Part shown: piece after piece, positions 8,774-16,845 of the stretch
Layout: the number at the start of each line of letters is the position of its first letter
Numbering within the stretch: position 1 is the stretch's first letter
Source of the DNA: Mycolicibacterium hassiacum DSM 44199
GTDB taxonomy: Bacteria; Actinomycetota; Actinomycetes; Mycobacteriales; Mycobacteriaceae
DNA: 64,000 nt
Direction of reading: 5' to 3'
NCBI RefSeq assembly: GCF_900603025.1
Contig: NZ_LR026975.1
Coordinates: 3,658,001 to 3,722,000 of the forward strand
The notes under the pieces: generated by a model
Databases searched by the model: none
Seen by the model: the letters and a program-made list of their open reading frames with translations, nothing else
Told to the model about the DNA's origin: nothing
Position numbers and translations under genes: made by a program

Positions 8774-9220
8774 CTACGCGAGCGCCAGCGCGGTCAGCAG
8801 CGCCACGCACGCGATGGCGTCCAGCGGCAGCCGCCAGCGGCTGCGCCGGGTCCAGGCCACCGCGGCCTGCACATCGACGTCGGCGGGATCGGTCCGCTCG
8901 AACTCCAGCGCCTTGGGGATGAAGTCCAAGAACGACCAGATCCGCATCACCGCATGACTGACCAGGGCGACCAGCACGGCATTGCGCACCGGGGCGTCGC
9001 CGAAGGACAGGATCAGGCTGGCGACCAGCAGGACCTCGAAGGCGGCGTGGGCGGGGATCCAGAACCTGCGGCGCACGATGCCGCCGTTGCGTTCCTGGAT
9101 GATGCCCGGCCGCCGCGGCCACCGGGGGTCGACGACGACCGTCTCGTAGATGCCACCGCCCAGCACGATGCAGGCGGCCAGCGCGGTGGCAGCGATAACG
9201 ATGTCCGTCGGCGTGCCCAT
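8774..9220 (-). CDS. Four-helix membrane protein (DUF1772-like)
   Basis: This 148-residue protein has four hydrophobic segments, near residues 6-24, 56-72, 77-95 and 132-148. Between the first and second is a conserved-looking stretch (YETVVVDPRWPRRPG). Size and layout resemble the DUF1772/anthrone-oxygenase-like group, but no enzyme function can be supported. The ATG at 9220 is the only good start; a long non-coding stretch lies upstream. Confidence 0.65.
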   Translation of the reverse strand: MGTPTDIVIAATALAACIVLGGGIYETVVVDPRWPRRPGIIQERNGGIVRRRFWIPAHAAFEVLLVASLILSFGDAPVRNAVLVALVSHAVMRIWSFLDFIPKALEFERTDPADVDVQAAVAWTRRSRWRLPLDAIACVALLTALALA

Positions 9221-9733
9221 CGGGTGCGATTATGGCCGGTGCGTCCAGCCGCGCGACACCGACCGGGCGCATCGATGGCCGGCCGGACCGGTGCGCGACC
9301 ACAGCAAACATTGCCGACGTCGGGGCAGGCAGATCCGGGGGTGATCCGCGGAACGCATTGTGCCACAGGAGGATAACGTCAAAGCGCGGTGCGGTGCGCA
9401 AATTCGCCCGGCATCGTGTTCCCAGCCGAGCGCATAGGACTACAACGAAAAATATTGCCCTCCAACAGTTTTACGGCGTTTCCGCAGGCCAGCGCGGGTC
9501 GGTGGAGCGCCCGACGCCGACGGCGGACGCCGGGAGCGACCACCCGTCTTCGACCCACCCCCGCGGGCGCCGCCCCGCGCCCCTGTTCGGACAAACCGCA
9601 GGTCGCGGCGTAGCACGGAACGGGATGGGGCGCGCCCCGCCCCAAACGGCCCCGAATTGGGGTACTCTGCTGACCCGCGACGCCGACAACGGAGTGGGCG
9701 CGCATCGGACCCCGATACCGACAGGCGCACGGC
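9221..9733. other. Intergenic region without a convincing gene
   Basis: This divergent spacer is locally richer in A and T around 9440-9475. Open frames cross it, but their proteins are low-complexity and Arg/Pro-rich and none pairs a good start with its ribosome site. An AGGAGG at 9367-9372 is not followed by a credible coding frame. TACTCT at 9662-9667 is a possible -10 for the plus-strand gene at 9734. Nothing else was recognised. Confidence 0.5.
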
Positions 9734-10390
9734 ATGCGTAACAGTCGAACACCTCGTGAGCACATCGAGGCCGTCGTCGCCGCGCACGGCGAACTGACCG
9801 CTGCGGTGACCGATGCGGCCAGGCTGATGGCCGCGAACGGGCGTGGCGAGTACGCCGCGCTGCTGGACGATCATCGTGCCGAGTTGAACGTGGCGATCGG
9901 CGAGTTGTCCATGTGGCTCAACAGTTTCGGTGATCGGGGTCAGGTCGATCCCGGGCTCGGCATGCGCTACCCGGCGCTCGATTCGGACCTGGCGCCGAGC
10001 GAGTCGTTCGAACGCGACCTGCTGGCGGCCCGGGAAACGCTCAAGGCGCGCCGGTCGGAGGTGCTGGCCCGCGTCGCCGCCGCCCGGTCGGCGTTGCATC
10101 TCGACGGGCTGCCGGGCGAGGAGATCACCGCCTACCGCCGCGTGGTGCGGTTGTGGGCCGGCGAGGCGATCGACGTGGTGGCCGCGGTCCATCGGTTGAC
10201 CGCCGCCGACCGCTACATCCGCGAGCTGGGCACGCTGAAGGACAAGCACGCGCTGCGCCGCGACGGCGGGTCGGTGCTGCGACAGTGGATGGGCTCGCTG
10301 GAAGCCGTCGACCGCGACGGCGAACTCGAGCTCGCCGAGTTCTGCGGTTACGGCGAGTTGGTCGAGTGGTATCGCGCCGAAGCGGTCTGA
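9734..10390 (+). CDS. Hypothetical protein, alpha-helical
   Basis: This 218-residue soluble protein is not recognised. It is mainly helical: AHGELTAAVTDAARLMAAN, then a central segment FERDLLAARETLKARRSEVLA that could coil. It ends in an acidic region (ELELAEFCGYGELVEWYRAEAV). There is no signal peptide, membrane span or enzyme motif. The ATG at 9734 has a weak ribosome site, and the in-frame GTG at 9758 is an alternative. It sits 47 bp upstream of the epoxide hydrolase on the same strand. Confidence 0.65.
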   Translation: MRNSRTPREHIEAVVAAHGELTAAVTDAARLMAANGRGEYAALLDDHRAELNVAIGELSMWLNSFGDRGQVDPGLGMRYPALDSDLAPSESFERDLLAARETLKARRSEVLARVAAARSALHLDGLPGEEITAYRRVVRLWAGEAIDVVAAVHRLTAADRYIRELGTLKDKHALRRDGGSVLRQWMGSLEAVDRDGELELAEFCGYGELVEWYRAEAV

Positions 10391-10437
10391 GCCGCCGGGC
10401 GCGTTGACACGCGGCCACGGTTTGACACCATCACTGC

Positions 10438-11541
10438 ATGACGCAGATCCGCCCGTTCCGTATCGCCGTACCCGACGCCGACCTCGACGACCTGCGGGCC
10501 CGGCTGGCCCGCACCCGTTGGCCGGAGCCCGAGTGCGTCGACGACTGGAGTCAGGGCATTCCGCTGTCCTACACCCGTGAACTGGCCGAGTACTGGGCCA
10601 ACGACTACGACTGGCGCGCCCGCGAGGCGGCACTCAACGAGTTCGACCACTACATCACCGAAATCGGCGGTCTGGACATTCATTTCATCCACCAGCGGTG
10701 CGGCGCGCCCGATGCGTTCCCGATCCTCATCACCCACGGCTGGCCGGGTTCGGTGGTGGAGTTCACCAAGGTGATCCGCCCGCTGACCGAGCGCGGTTTC
10801 GACGTGGTGTGCCCGTCGCTGCCCGGCTACGGGTTCTCCGGCAAACCGTCCCGCACCGGCTGGGGGGTGGAGCGCATCGCGGTCGCCTGGGACGAGATGA
10901 TGGCCCGGCTCGGCTACGAACGCTACGGCGCCCAGGGCGGTGACTGGGGCGCGATGGTCACCACCCAGCTCGGCCGCAATGGCGGGCGCTGCGTCGGCAT
11001 ACACCTCAACATGCCGCTGGGCAGCGCGCCGAAGGACCTGTCGCAACTCACCCCCGACGAGCAGGCGGCGCTGGAGCGGCTGGCGTACTACCGCAAGTGG
11101 GACAACGGCTATGCCAAACTGCAGTCGACCCGGCCGCAGACCATCGGCTACGCGCTGACCGATTCACCGGCGGGCCAGCTGGCGTGGATCGTCGAGAAGT
11201 TCTGGTCGTGGACCGACTGCGACGGTCACCCGGAGAACGCGCTGACCCGCGACGAGATGCTCGACAACGTGATGCTCTACTGGGTGACCGCGTCCGCCAC
11301 GTCGTCGGCGCGGCTGTATTGGGAGAGTTTCGCCAACGCCGTCGGCCGGGACCGGGTCGAGGTACCCACCGGCGTTGCGTCGTTCCCCAAGGAGGTCATC
11401 CGCACACCGCGCAACTGGTGCGAGGCCGGCTACAACATCACCCACTGGACCACGATGCCGCGCGGCGGGCACTTCGCCGCGTTCGAACAACCCGAGTTGT
11501 TCGTCGAGGACGTCAGCGCGTTCTTCGACACCCTGCGTTGA
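10438..11541 (+). CDS. Epoxide hydrolase (microsomal type, alpha/beta-hydrolase)
   Basis: This 367-residue alpha/beta-hydrolase has an N-terminal epoxide-hydrolase (EHN) region: IRPFRIAVPDADLDDLRARLARTRWPEP is typical. It has the HGWPGS oxyanion motif near residue 101 and nucleophile Asp169 in GGDWG. The catalytic His is near residue 345 in GGHFAAFEQP. The family converts epoxides to diols through an aspartyl ester. The enzyme is probably cytosolic. The substrate is unknown; the downstream convergent P450 could be a source of epoxides, but that is speculation. Confidence 0.88.
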   Translation: MTQIRPFRIAVPDADLDDLRARLARTRWPEPECVDDWSQGIPLSYTRELAEYWANDYDWRAREAALNEFDHYITEIGGLDIHFIHQRCGAPDAFPILITHGWPGSVVEFTKVIRPLTERGFDVVCPSLPGYGFSGKPSRTGWGVERIAVAWDEMMARLGYERYGAQGGDWGAMVTTQLGRNGGRCVGIHLNMPLGSAPKDLSQLTPDEQAALERLAYYRKWDNGYAKLQSTRPQTIGYALTDSPAGQLAWIVEKFWSWTDCDGHPENALTRDEMLDNVMLYWVTASATSSARLYWESFANAVGRDRVEVPTGVASFPKEVIRTPRNWCEAGYNITHWTTMPRGGHFAAFEQPELFVEDVSAFFDTLR

Positions 11542-11544
11542 CTC

Positions 11545-11559
11545 TGCGCCCATGGCGCA
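11545..11559. terminator. Short hairpin between convergent genes
   Basis: TGCGCC and GGCGCA form a 6-bp stem with a 3-base loop, 4 bp after the epoxide hydrolase stop and 34 bp before the P450 stop. There is no U tract, so this is a weak bidirectional terminator candidate. Confidence 0.3.
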
Positions 11560-11592
11560 CGCTTCTCGAACTTCCGCGCCCTGGATGCAATC

Positions 11593-12796
11593 TCAACGCA
11601 CCGCGCGCACCGGGACGTGGGAGTAGCCGCCCACGCTGGTCATCGCCACCCGGCGCAGGTTGGCGTGATCGACCTCGAACCCGGGCAGCAGGTCCAGCAG
11701 GCGGTCGAACGCGATGGTGCACTCCATGCGCGCGCGCGGCACCCAGGCAGCTGTGGATCCCGTAGCCGAAGCCGAGGTTCTGCGCTTCGGTGCGGTCGCG
11801 GTTGATATCGAACGCCTCGGCGTCGGTGAAGGCCCGCTCGTCGCGGTTGGCCGAGGCGTTCAACAGCATCACCGCCGCACCCTCCGGGATGGTGGTGTCG
11901 TACATGGGCACCGGCCGGGTGGTGACGCGGCAGTCGTACTGCACCGGGCCGACGTAGCGCAGCGCCTCCTCCACCGCGTCCGGGATCCGGCTGCGGTCCT
12001 CGCGCACCTGGCGCCACTGGTCCTGATGCTCGGCGAAGACGACCATCGCGTTGCCGATCAGTTTCGTCACCGTCTCGGCACCCGCGCCGCCCAGCAGCAG
12101 GCAGAAGCTGACGATCTCGGCGTCGTCCAGCGTGGTGGTGCCGCCCTCGTCGCGTTCGACCTCCGCGGCGATCAGCGCGCTGATCATGTCGTCGCCCGGC
12201 TGGGCGCGGCGCCGCTGGAGCAACTCGTAGAAGAACATGCCGGCCTGCACCATCGCCTCGGCGCCCTCGGGCGTCTTGCCGATCTCACCGGGTTTGCGTT
12301 CCAGGAACTTGTCCATGAGGATCCGCACCAGCTGGCGATCGCCCTCCGGCACGCCGAGCATGGTGCTGATCACCTCGATCGGGAACAGCGCCGAGAAGTC
12401 GGCCACCACATCGAATCCGGCCGGATCGACCTGGGCCAGGAAGAAATCGATGCGGTCGCGGACCACGCCTTCCAGGGCTCGGATCGCCCGCGGGGTGAAG
12501 ACCTTGTTGACCAGGCTGCGCATCCTGCGGTGCTCCGGCGGGTCCATCCAGATGATCGACTGGCCGTGGGCGACCTCCCCGGAGTGGATCTCCTCCAGGG
12601 TGACGCCGCGGGCCGAGGAGAATGTCGCGTAGTCCTTGAAACCCGCCGCGACGTCGGCGTGCCGGCTCAGCGCGTAGAAGTCGTACTCCGGGTTGTAGTA
12701 CACCGGTGCGTGGTCGCGCAGCTCGCGATAGATCGGATAGGGGTCCGCGAAGAACTCCGCGGAAAACGGGTTGAACTCCACCTGTGTCGTCGCCAT
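11593..12796 (-). pseudogene. Cytochrome P450, frameshifted at the heme-binding motif
   Basis: The ATG at 12796 (MATTQVEFNPFS) has GAGGG five bases upstream and begins a normal bacterial P450 of about 400 residues. I-helix GGAGAETVTK, EEALRYV (ExxR) and the heme motif FGYGIHSCLGA are all present. Directly after this motif the coding strand has a GCGCGCGCGC run of ten bases before ATGGAG. The usual continuation (CLGAALARME...) needs twelve, so two bases appear lost. The other frame then continues correctly to VAMTSVGGYSHVPVRAVR and a TGA at 11593-11595. As written, the original frame runs on to 11513 with an unrelated Arg/Pro-rich tail. It is either a true recent mutation or a sequencing error in the GC run. 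The heme Cys remains, but helix L and the C-terminal strand are lost. Confidence 0.8.
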
Positions 12797-12828
12797 CGCC
12801 ACCCTCGTGATTCGACTGCCATCCCAGC

Positions 12829-12857
12829 ATGGTGTGACGTGCATCACGTCACACCAT
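12829..12857. promoter_or_regulatory. 13-3-13 palindrome, candidate operator of the P450 gene
   Basis: ATGGTGTGACGTG and CACGTCACACCAT are perfect inverted arms separated by CAT, 33 bp upstream of the P450 start. The symmetry suits a TetR-type dimer. It also contains TGTGA-N6-TCACG, one base from the mycobacterial Crp consensus, so either regulator is possible. Confidence 0.55.
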
Positions 12858-12945
12858 GCGGGAGCTTACGCCGACCGTTGACCCTGCCGCTATGGCGCGG
12901 TCCTCTCGCACATTCGCACCACCACCGCACCCTCAACGCGGTCGG

Positions 12946-14802
12946 TCAGGCCAGCGAGTCGACCCAGGCGCGGTGCAGGGCTGCGTAGCGGCCGCCGGAC
13001 CGCGAGATCAGTTCGGCGGGCGGGCCGTCCTCGACGATCCGGCCGTCCTCGAGCACCAGCACCCGGTCGGCGATCCGCACCGTGGACAGCCGGTGTGCGA
13101 TGACCAGCGCGGTGCGTTGGGCCAGAACGGTTTCCAGCGCCCGCTGCACCATCCGCTCGCTGGGGATGTCCAACGACGAGGTCGCCTCGTCGAGGATCAG
13201 CACCGCCGGGTCGGCGAGGAATGCCCGGGCGAACGCGATCAGCTGGCGCTGCCCGGCCGACAGCCGCCCGCCGCGTTTGGCCACGTCGGTGTCGTAGCCG
13301 TCCGGCAGCGCCTCGATGAACCGGTCGGCGCCCACCGCCGCCGCGGCCGCGGCCACCTCGGCGTCGCTGGCGTCGGGCCGGCCGAAGCGAATGTTGTCGG
13401 CGACGGTCCCGTCGAACATGAAGTTCTCCTGGGTGACCATCACGACATGGCGACGCAGGTCGCGCTGGGCGATGTCGCGCAGGTCGATCCCGTCGAGCGT
13501 GACCGCGCCCTCGTTCGGATCGTAGAACCGCGCAACGAGTTTCGCGATCGTGGTCTTGCCGGCGCCGGTGGTGCCGACCAAGGCCACGGTCTGTCCCGCG
13601 GGCACGGTCAGATCCAGCCCGGGCAGCACGTCACGCCCCTCGACGTAGCCGAACCGCACGCCGTGGAAGGCGATCTCACCGCGCACCGCGGGCAGCGCGA
13701 CGGGGCGCTCGGGGTCACGGATGCCGGGCTGTTCGGCGAGCACCCCGGCCAGTTTCTCCAGCGCCGACGACGCGGACTGGAACGTGTTGAAGAACTGCGA
13801 GATCTCCTGCATCGGTTCGAAGAACATCCGCAGGTAGAGCAGGAACGCGGTCAGCGTGCCGATGGTCATCTGCTCGCTGAGCACCAGGTAGCCGCCGTAC
13901 AGCAGCACCACCCCGGTGGTGATGTTGCCGACCAGCTTGACCCCCGGCATGAAGATGGCCAGCAGCCGGAAGGTCTTCTCGTTGATGTCGCGGTAGTCGT
14001 CGGCGACCTGCTCGAAGATCTCCTGGTTGCGTCGCTCGCGCCGGTAGGCCTGCACCGCCTTGATCCCGGTCATGGTCTCGACGAACTGCACGATGACCAG
14101 CGCGGCGCTCTCGCGGACCTTGCGGTATGTCTTCGCGGATTCGGTGCGGAACCACCACACCAGCGCGACCAGCACCGGGAACGCGAGCAGGCACACCGCG
14201 CCGAGCCGCAGGTCCAGGGTGACCAGCAGGACCGCGGTGCCGCCCAGGGTGAGCACCGCGGTGATCAGGCTGTCGAAGCCGGTCTCCAGCATGTCCTGGA
14301 TCGCCTCGACGTCGTTGGTGGACCGGCTGACCACCCGCCCGGAGGTGTAGCGCTCGTGGAAGGCGACGTCGAGACGCTGGAAATGGCGGAAGACCCGGCG
14401 GCGCAGCTCCAGCAGCACGCGCTGGCCGATGCGTCCGGAGCGGCGCAGGAAGTACATCCGGCTGCCGGCCTGGATTGCCACCAGCGCGCACAGCGCCGCG
14501 ATCACCGCAAGCAGCGGGCCGGTGGCGCCGGTGCCGAGCAGCGGCGGGATCCCGACGTCGATGCCGCGTTTCACCAGCAGGGGAACCCCCAGGCGGGCGG
14601 CGTTCTCCACCACGACGACGACGGCCAGCAGCGCGATCGGCAGCCGATAGGGACGCAGCAGCGAGCCCAGCAGGGCCCGGGCCTCGCGTCGGCGCGGCAG
14701 ATTCTCGTCGATGGGCAGGTCGTCGGTGCGTTCGGCGAACCGGCCGCGCCAGGCGGTGTGGCCGTCGGTGCCGGGTTCGGCGCGGGGCTCGGTGGCGGTC
14801 AC
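12946..14802 (-). CDS. ABC exporter half-transporter (catalytic partner of a heterodimer)
   Basis: This 618-residue protein combines a six-helix exporter membrane domain (about residues 45-345) with an ATPase domain. Walker A is GTTGAGKTT near residue 412 and Walker B is LILDEATSSLD near 537, with the catalytic Glu intact. The H-loop is IAHRLST. The signature is LSAGQ instead of LSGGQ. The upstream partner has the opposite defect, so the two probably form one heterodimer. The start is GTG at 14802, overlapping the partner's TGA (GTGA); the open frame beyond it lies inside the partner gene. The cargo is unknown. Its place in a block with the FAAL makes a lipid or lipopeptide cargo possible but unproven. 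Confidence 0.88.
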   Translation of the reverse strand: MTATEPRAEPGTDGHTAWRGRFAERTDDLPIDENLPRRREARALLGSLLRPYRLPIALLAVVVVVENAARLGVPLLVKRGIDVGIPPLLGTGATGPLLAVIAALCALVAIQAGSRMYFLRRSGRIGQRVLLELRRRVFRHFQRLDVAFHERYTSGRVVSRSTNDVEAIQDMLETGFDSLITAVLTLGGTAVLLVTLDLRLGAVCLLAFPVLVALVWWFRTESAKTYRKVRESAALVIVQFVETMTGIKAVQAYRRERRNQEIFEQVADDYRDINEKTFRLLAIFMPGVKLVGNITTGVVLLYGGYLVLSEQMTIGTLTAFLLYLRMFFEPMQEISQFFNTFQSASSALEKLAGVLAEQPGIRDPERPVALPAVRGEIAFHGVRFGYVEGRDVLPGLDLTVPAGQTVALVGTTGAGKTTIAKLVARFYDPNEGAVTLDGIDLRDIAQRDLRRHVVMVTQENFMFDGTVADNIRFGRPDASDAEVAAAAAAVGADRFIEALPDGYDTDVAKRGGRLSAGQRQLIAFARAFLADPAVLILDEATSSLDIPSERMVQRALETVLAQRTALVIAHRLSTVRIADRVLVLEDGRIVEDGPPAELISRSGGRYAALHRAWVDSLA

Positions 14803-16736
14803 GGCCGCTCGGTCTCCGTGGCGGCGAATCGGCGGTCGACGGTCCATTCGGTGGGGGCGCGTTCGATGGGGGCGCATTCGACGGCGGCGTCGAGCGCGCT
14901 GCGGTCCGCCTCGTCCTGCCAGGTGCAGGCCCGTTCGGCGCCGTCGTCGAGCTCGTCGTCGGCGGCCAGCAGATAGCGGTACTGCGGCACGGTGGCCAGC
15001 AGTTCGGCGTGGGTGCCGACATGGGTGATGGTGCCGTAACCGTCGACCTTCTGCAGCAGCGCGACCTTGTCGGCGAGCAGCACCGTCGAGGCGCGGTGGG
15101 CGACGACGATTCCGGTGACGCTGTGCAGCACCCGGCGCAGCGCCTCCTCGACGACGGCTTCGGTGTGCACGTCGAGAGCGGACAGGGTGTCGTCGAGCAC
15201 CAGGACGCGAGGATCGGCCAGGATGGCGCGCGCCAGCGAAAGCCGTTGCCGCTGACCGCCGGACAGGCTCATGCCCTGTTCGCCGATGCGGGTGTCGAGC
15301 CCGAACGGCAGGTCGTGGACGAACTGCGCGGCGGCGATGTCGATGGCCCGGGCCAGGTCTTCATCGGTGGCGTCCGGTCGGCCCAGCTTGAGGTTCTCGG
15401 CCACCGACATCGAGAACAGCGTCGGGTCCTCGAACGCGGTGGCCACGCTGCGGCGCAGCGCCGACAGGGTGAACTCGCGGATGTCCCGGCCGTCGAGCAG
15501 GATCTGCCCTTCGGTGACGTCGTAGAGCCGCGACAGCAGCGCGGCCAGCACGGACTTGCCTGATCCGGTCGAACCGACCAGCGCGAGCGTCTCGCCCGGT
15601 TCGACGGTCACCGTGACGTGGCGCAGCGCCCAGGTGTCGGAGTCGGGGAAGCGGAATCCGACGTCGCGGAGCTCCAGCCGCCCGACGCGCGCCGGCTCGT
15701 CGATCGGGCCGTCGGTGATGTCGATCGGCGCGTCGAAGATCTCGGCGATGCGGTTGGCGGCGGTGAAGGATTCCTGGGTCATCGACAGCAGAAACCCCAG
15801 GGACGCGATCGGCCACACCAGCGACAGCATCATGGTGATGAACGCGACCAGCGTGCCGATGGTCACCAGACCCTCGCCGACCGCGTAGGCGCCGAAGCCG
15901 AGCACCACGATCAGCGTGAGGTTGGGGATGACCTCCAGCAGGGTCCAGAACTTCGCCGACACCGACACCCGGTCGACCTGGGTGCGGTAGAGGTCGGTGA
16001 GCTCGCGGTCGAAGCGGTCGTAGACGTAGTCCTCGCGGCCGAACGACTTGATCACCCGCAGCCCCAGCGCGGCCTCCTCGACGTGGGTGGCGACGTTGCC
16101 GGACTGGTCCTGCGCCAGCCGCGACAAGCGGGTGTACTCGCGCTGGAAGTGCAGCACGGTCGCGGTGATCGGCGCGATCGACAGCAGCACCACCACGCCC
16201 AGCGGCCAGTACATCGCCAGCAGGATCGCGGTGATGACGGCGATCTGCAGGCCGTTGAGGATCAGGAAGATCAGCCCGAACGACAGGAACCGGCGGATGG
16301 TGCTGAGGTCGTTCATGATCCGCGACACCAGCTGCCCGGACTGCCAGCGGCCGTGGAAGCTCATCGGCAGGATCTGCAGCCGGGCGTAGAGGTCCTTGCG
16401 GATGTCGGCCTCCACGCCCATGGTCGCCCGCGCGATCAGCCACCGGCGGATGAACCACAAGGTGGCTTCGGTGACCCCTATGCCGAGCGCGGCGGTGCCG
16501 AGGATCCACAGGCCCTGTCGGTCCTGGTTGCGCACCGGCCCGTCGATGACGGCCCTGGTCATCAGCGGGATCGCCACGGTCGCCGACAGGCTCGCGACCG
16601 CGACGAGCACGGTCGTGATCCAGCGCACCCGGTACGGGAACAGGTAGGGCAGCAGCCGCCACAGGTCCGAGCCGGGGCGCCGGCGCCGCGGAGGCGGGCC
16701 GACGGCCGGCGAGTGACCGAGCCGGTCGACCGTCAT
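14799..16736 (-). CDS. ABC exporter half-transporter (degenerate Walker B partner)
   Basis: This 645-residue membrane-plus-ATPase half-transporter has Walker A GSTGSGKSV near residue 389, a canonical LSGGQRQRLS signature near 491 and Walker B VLVLDDTLSALD near 514. Asp replaces the catalytic Glu in Walker B, the hallmark of the degenerate site in heterodimeric exporters. The H-loop His is kept (VVAHRAS). Its 3' end overlaps the next gene by 4 bp. A hydrophilic C-terminal extension of about 50 residues (ACTWQDEADRSALDAAV...) follows the ATPase domain. The ATG at 16736 begins [21 protein letters not shown], a cytosolic N-terminus. Confidence 0.88.
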   Translation of the reverse strand: MTVDRLGHSPAVGPPPRRRRPGSDLWRLLPYLFPYRVRWITTVLVAVASLSATVAIPLMTRAVIDGPVRNQDRQGLWILGTAALGIGVTEATLWFIRRWLIARATMGVEADIRKDLYARLQILPMSFHGRWQSGQLVSRIMNDLSTIRRFLSFGLIFLILNGLQIAVITAILLAMYWPLGVVVLLSIAPITATVLHFQREYTRLSRLAQDQSGNVATHVEEAALGLRVIKSFGREDYVYDRFDRELTDLYRTQVDRVSVSAKFWTLLEVIPNLTLIVVLGFGAYAVGEGLVTIGTLVAFITMMLSLVWPIASLGFLLSMTQESFTAANRIAEIFDAPIDITDGPIDEPARVGRLELRDVGFRFPDSDTWALRHVTVTVEPGETLALVGSTGSGKSVLAALLSRLYDVTEGQILLDGRDIREFTLSALRRSVATAFEDPTLFSMSVAENLKLGRPDATDEDLARAIDIAAAQFVHDLPFGLDTRIGEQGMSLSGGQRQRLSLARAILADPRVLVLDDTLSALDVHTEAVVEEALRRVLHSVTGIVVAHRASTVLLADKVALLQKVDGYGTITHVGTHAELLATVPQYRYLLAADDELDDGAERACTWQDEADRSALDAAVECAPIERAPTEWTVDRRFAATETERP

Positions 16737-16763
16737 GTGAGCCCCACTCCCGGCGCACCATCC

Positions 16764-16824
16764 GCCGAGACTGTAGCCATGCAGGAAAAGTGCGAGTAAC
16801 CCCCTGCATGGTTGCAGTCTCGGC
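16764..16824. repeat. Near-perfect 22-bp inverted repeat between two ABC genes
   Basis: The arms at 16764-16785 and 16803-16824 are 22 bases each. They pair at 20 of 22 positions across a 17-base loop, beginning GCCGAGACTG on the left and ending CAGTCTCGGC on the right. It fills much of the gap between the stop at 16846 and the start at 16736. It may be an mRNA processing or attenuation hairpin, a dispersed intergenic palindrome or a regulator site. Confidence 0.8.
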
Positions 16825-16845
16825 GCGCTGGTCGGGACACAACCG

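Noticed and set aside
9232..9741. A 169-codon plus-strand frame upstream of the hypothetical gene
   Set aside because: It has low-complexity Arg/Pro/Thr composition, no ribosome site and no motif; treated as non-coding.
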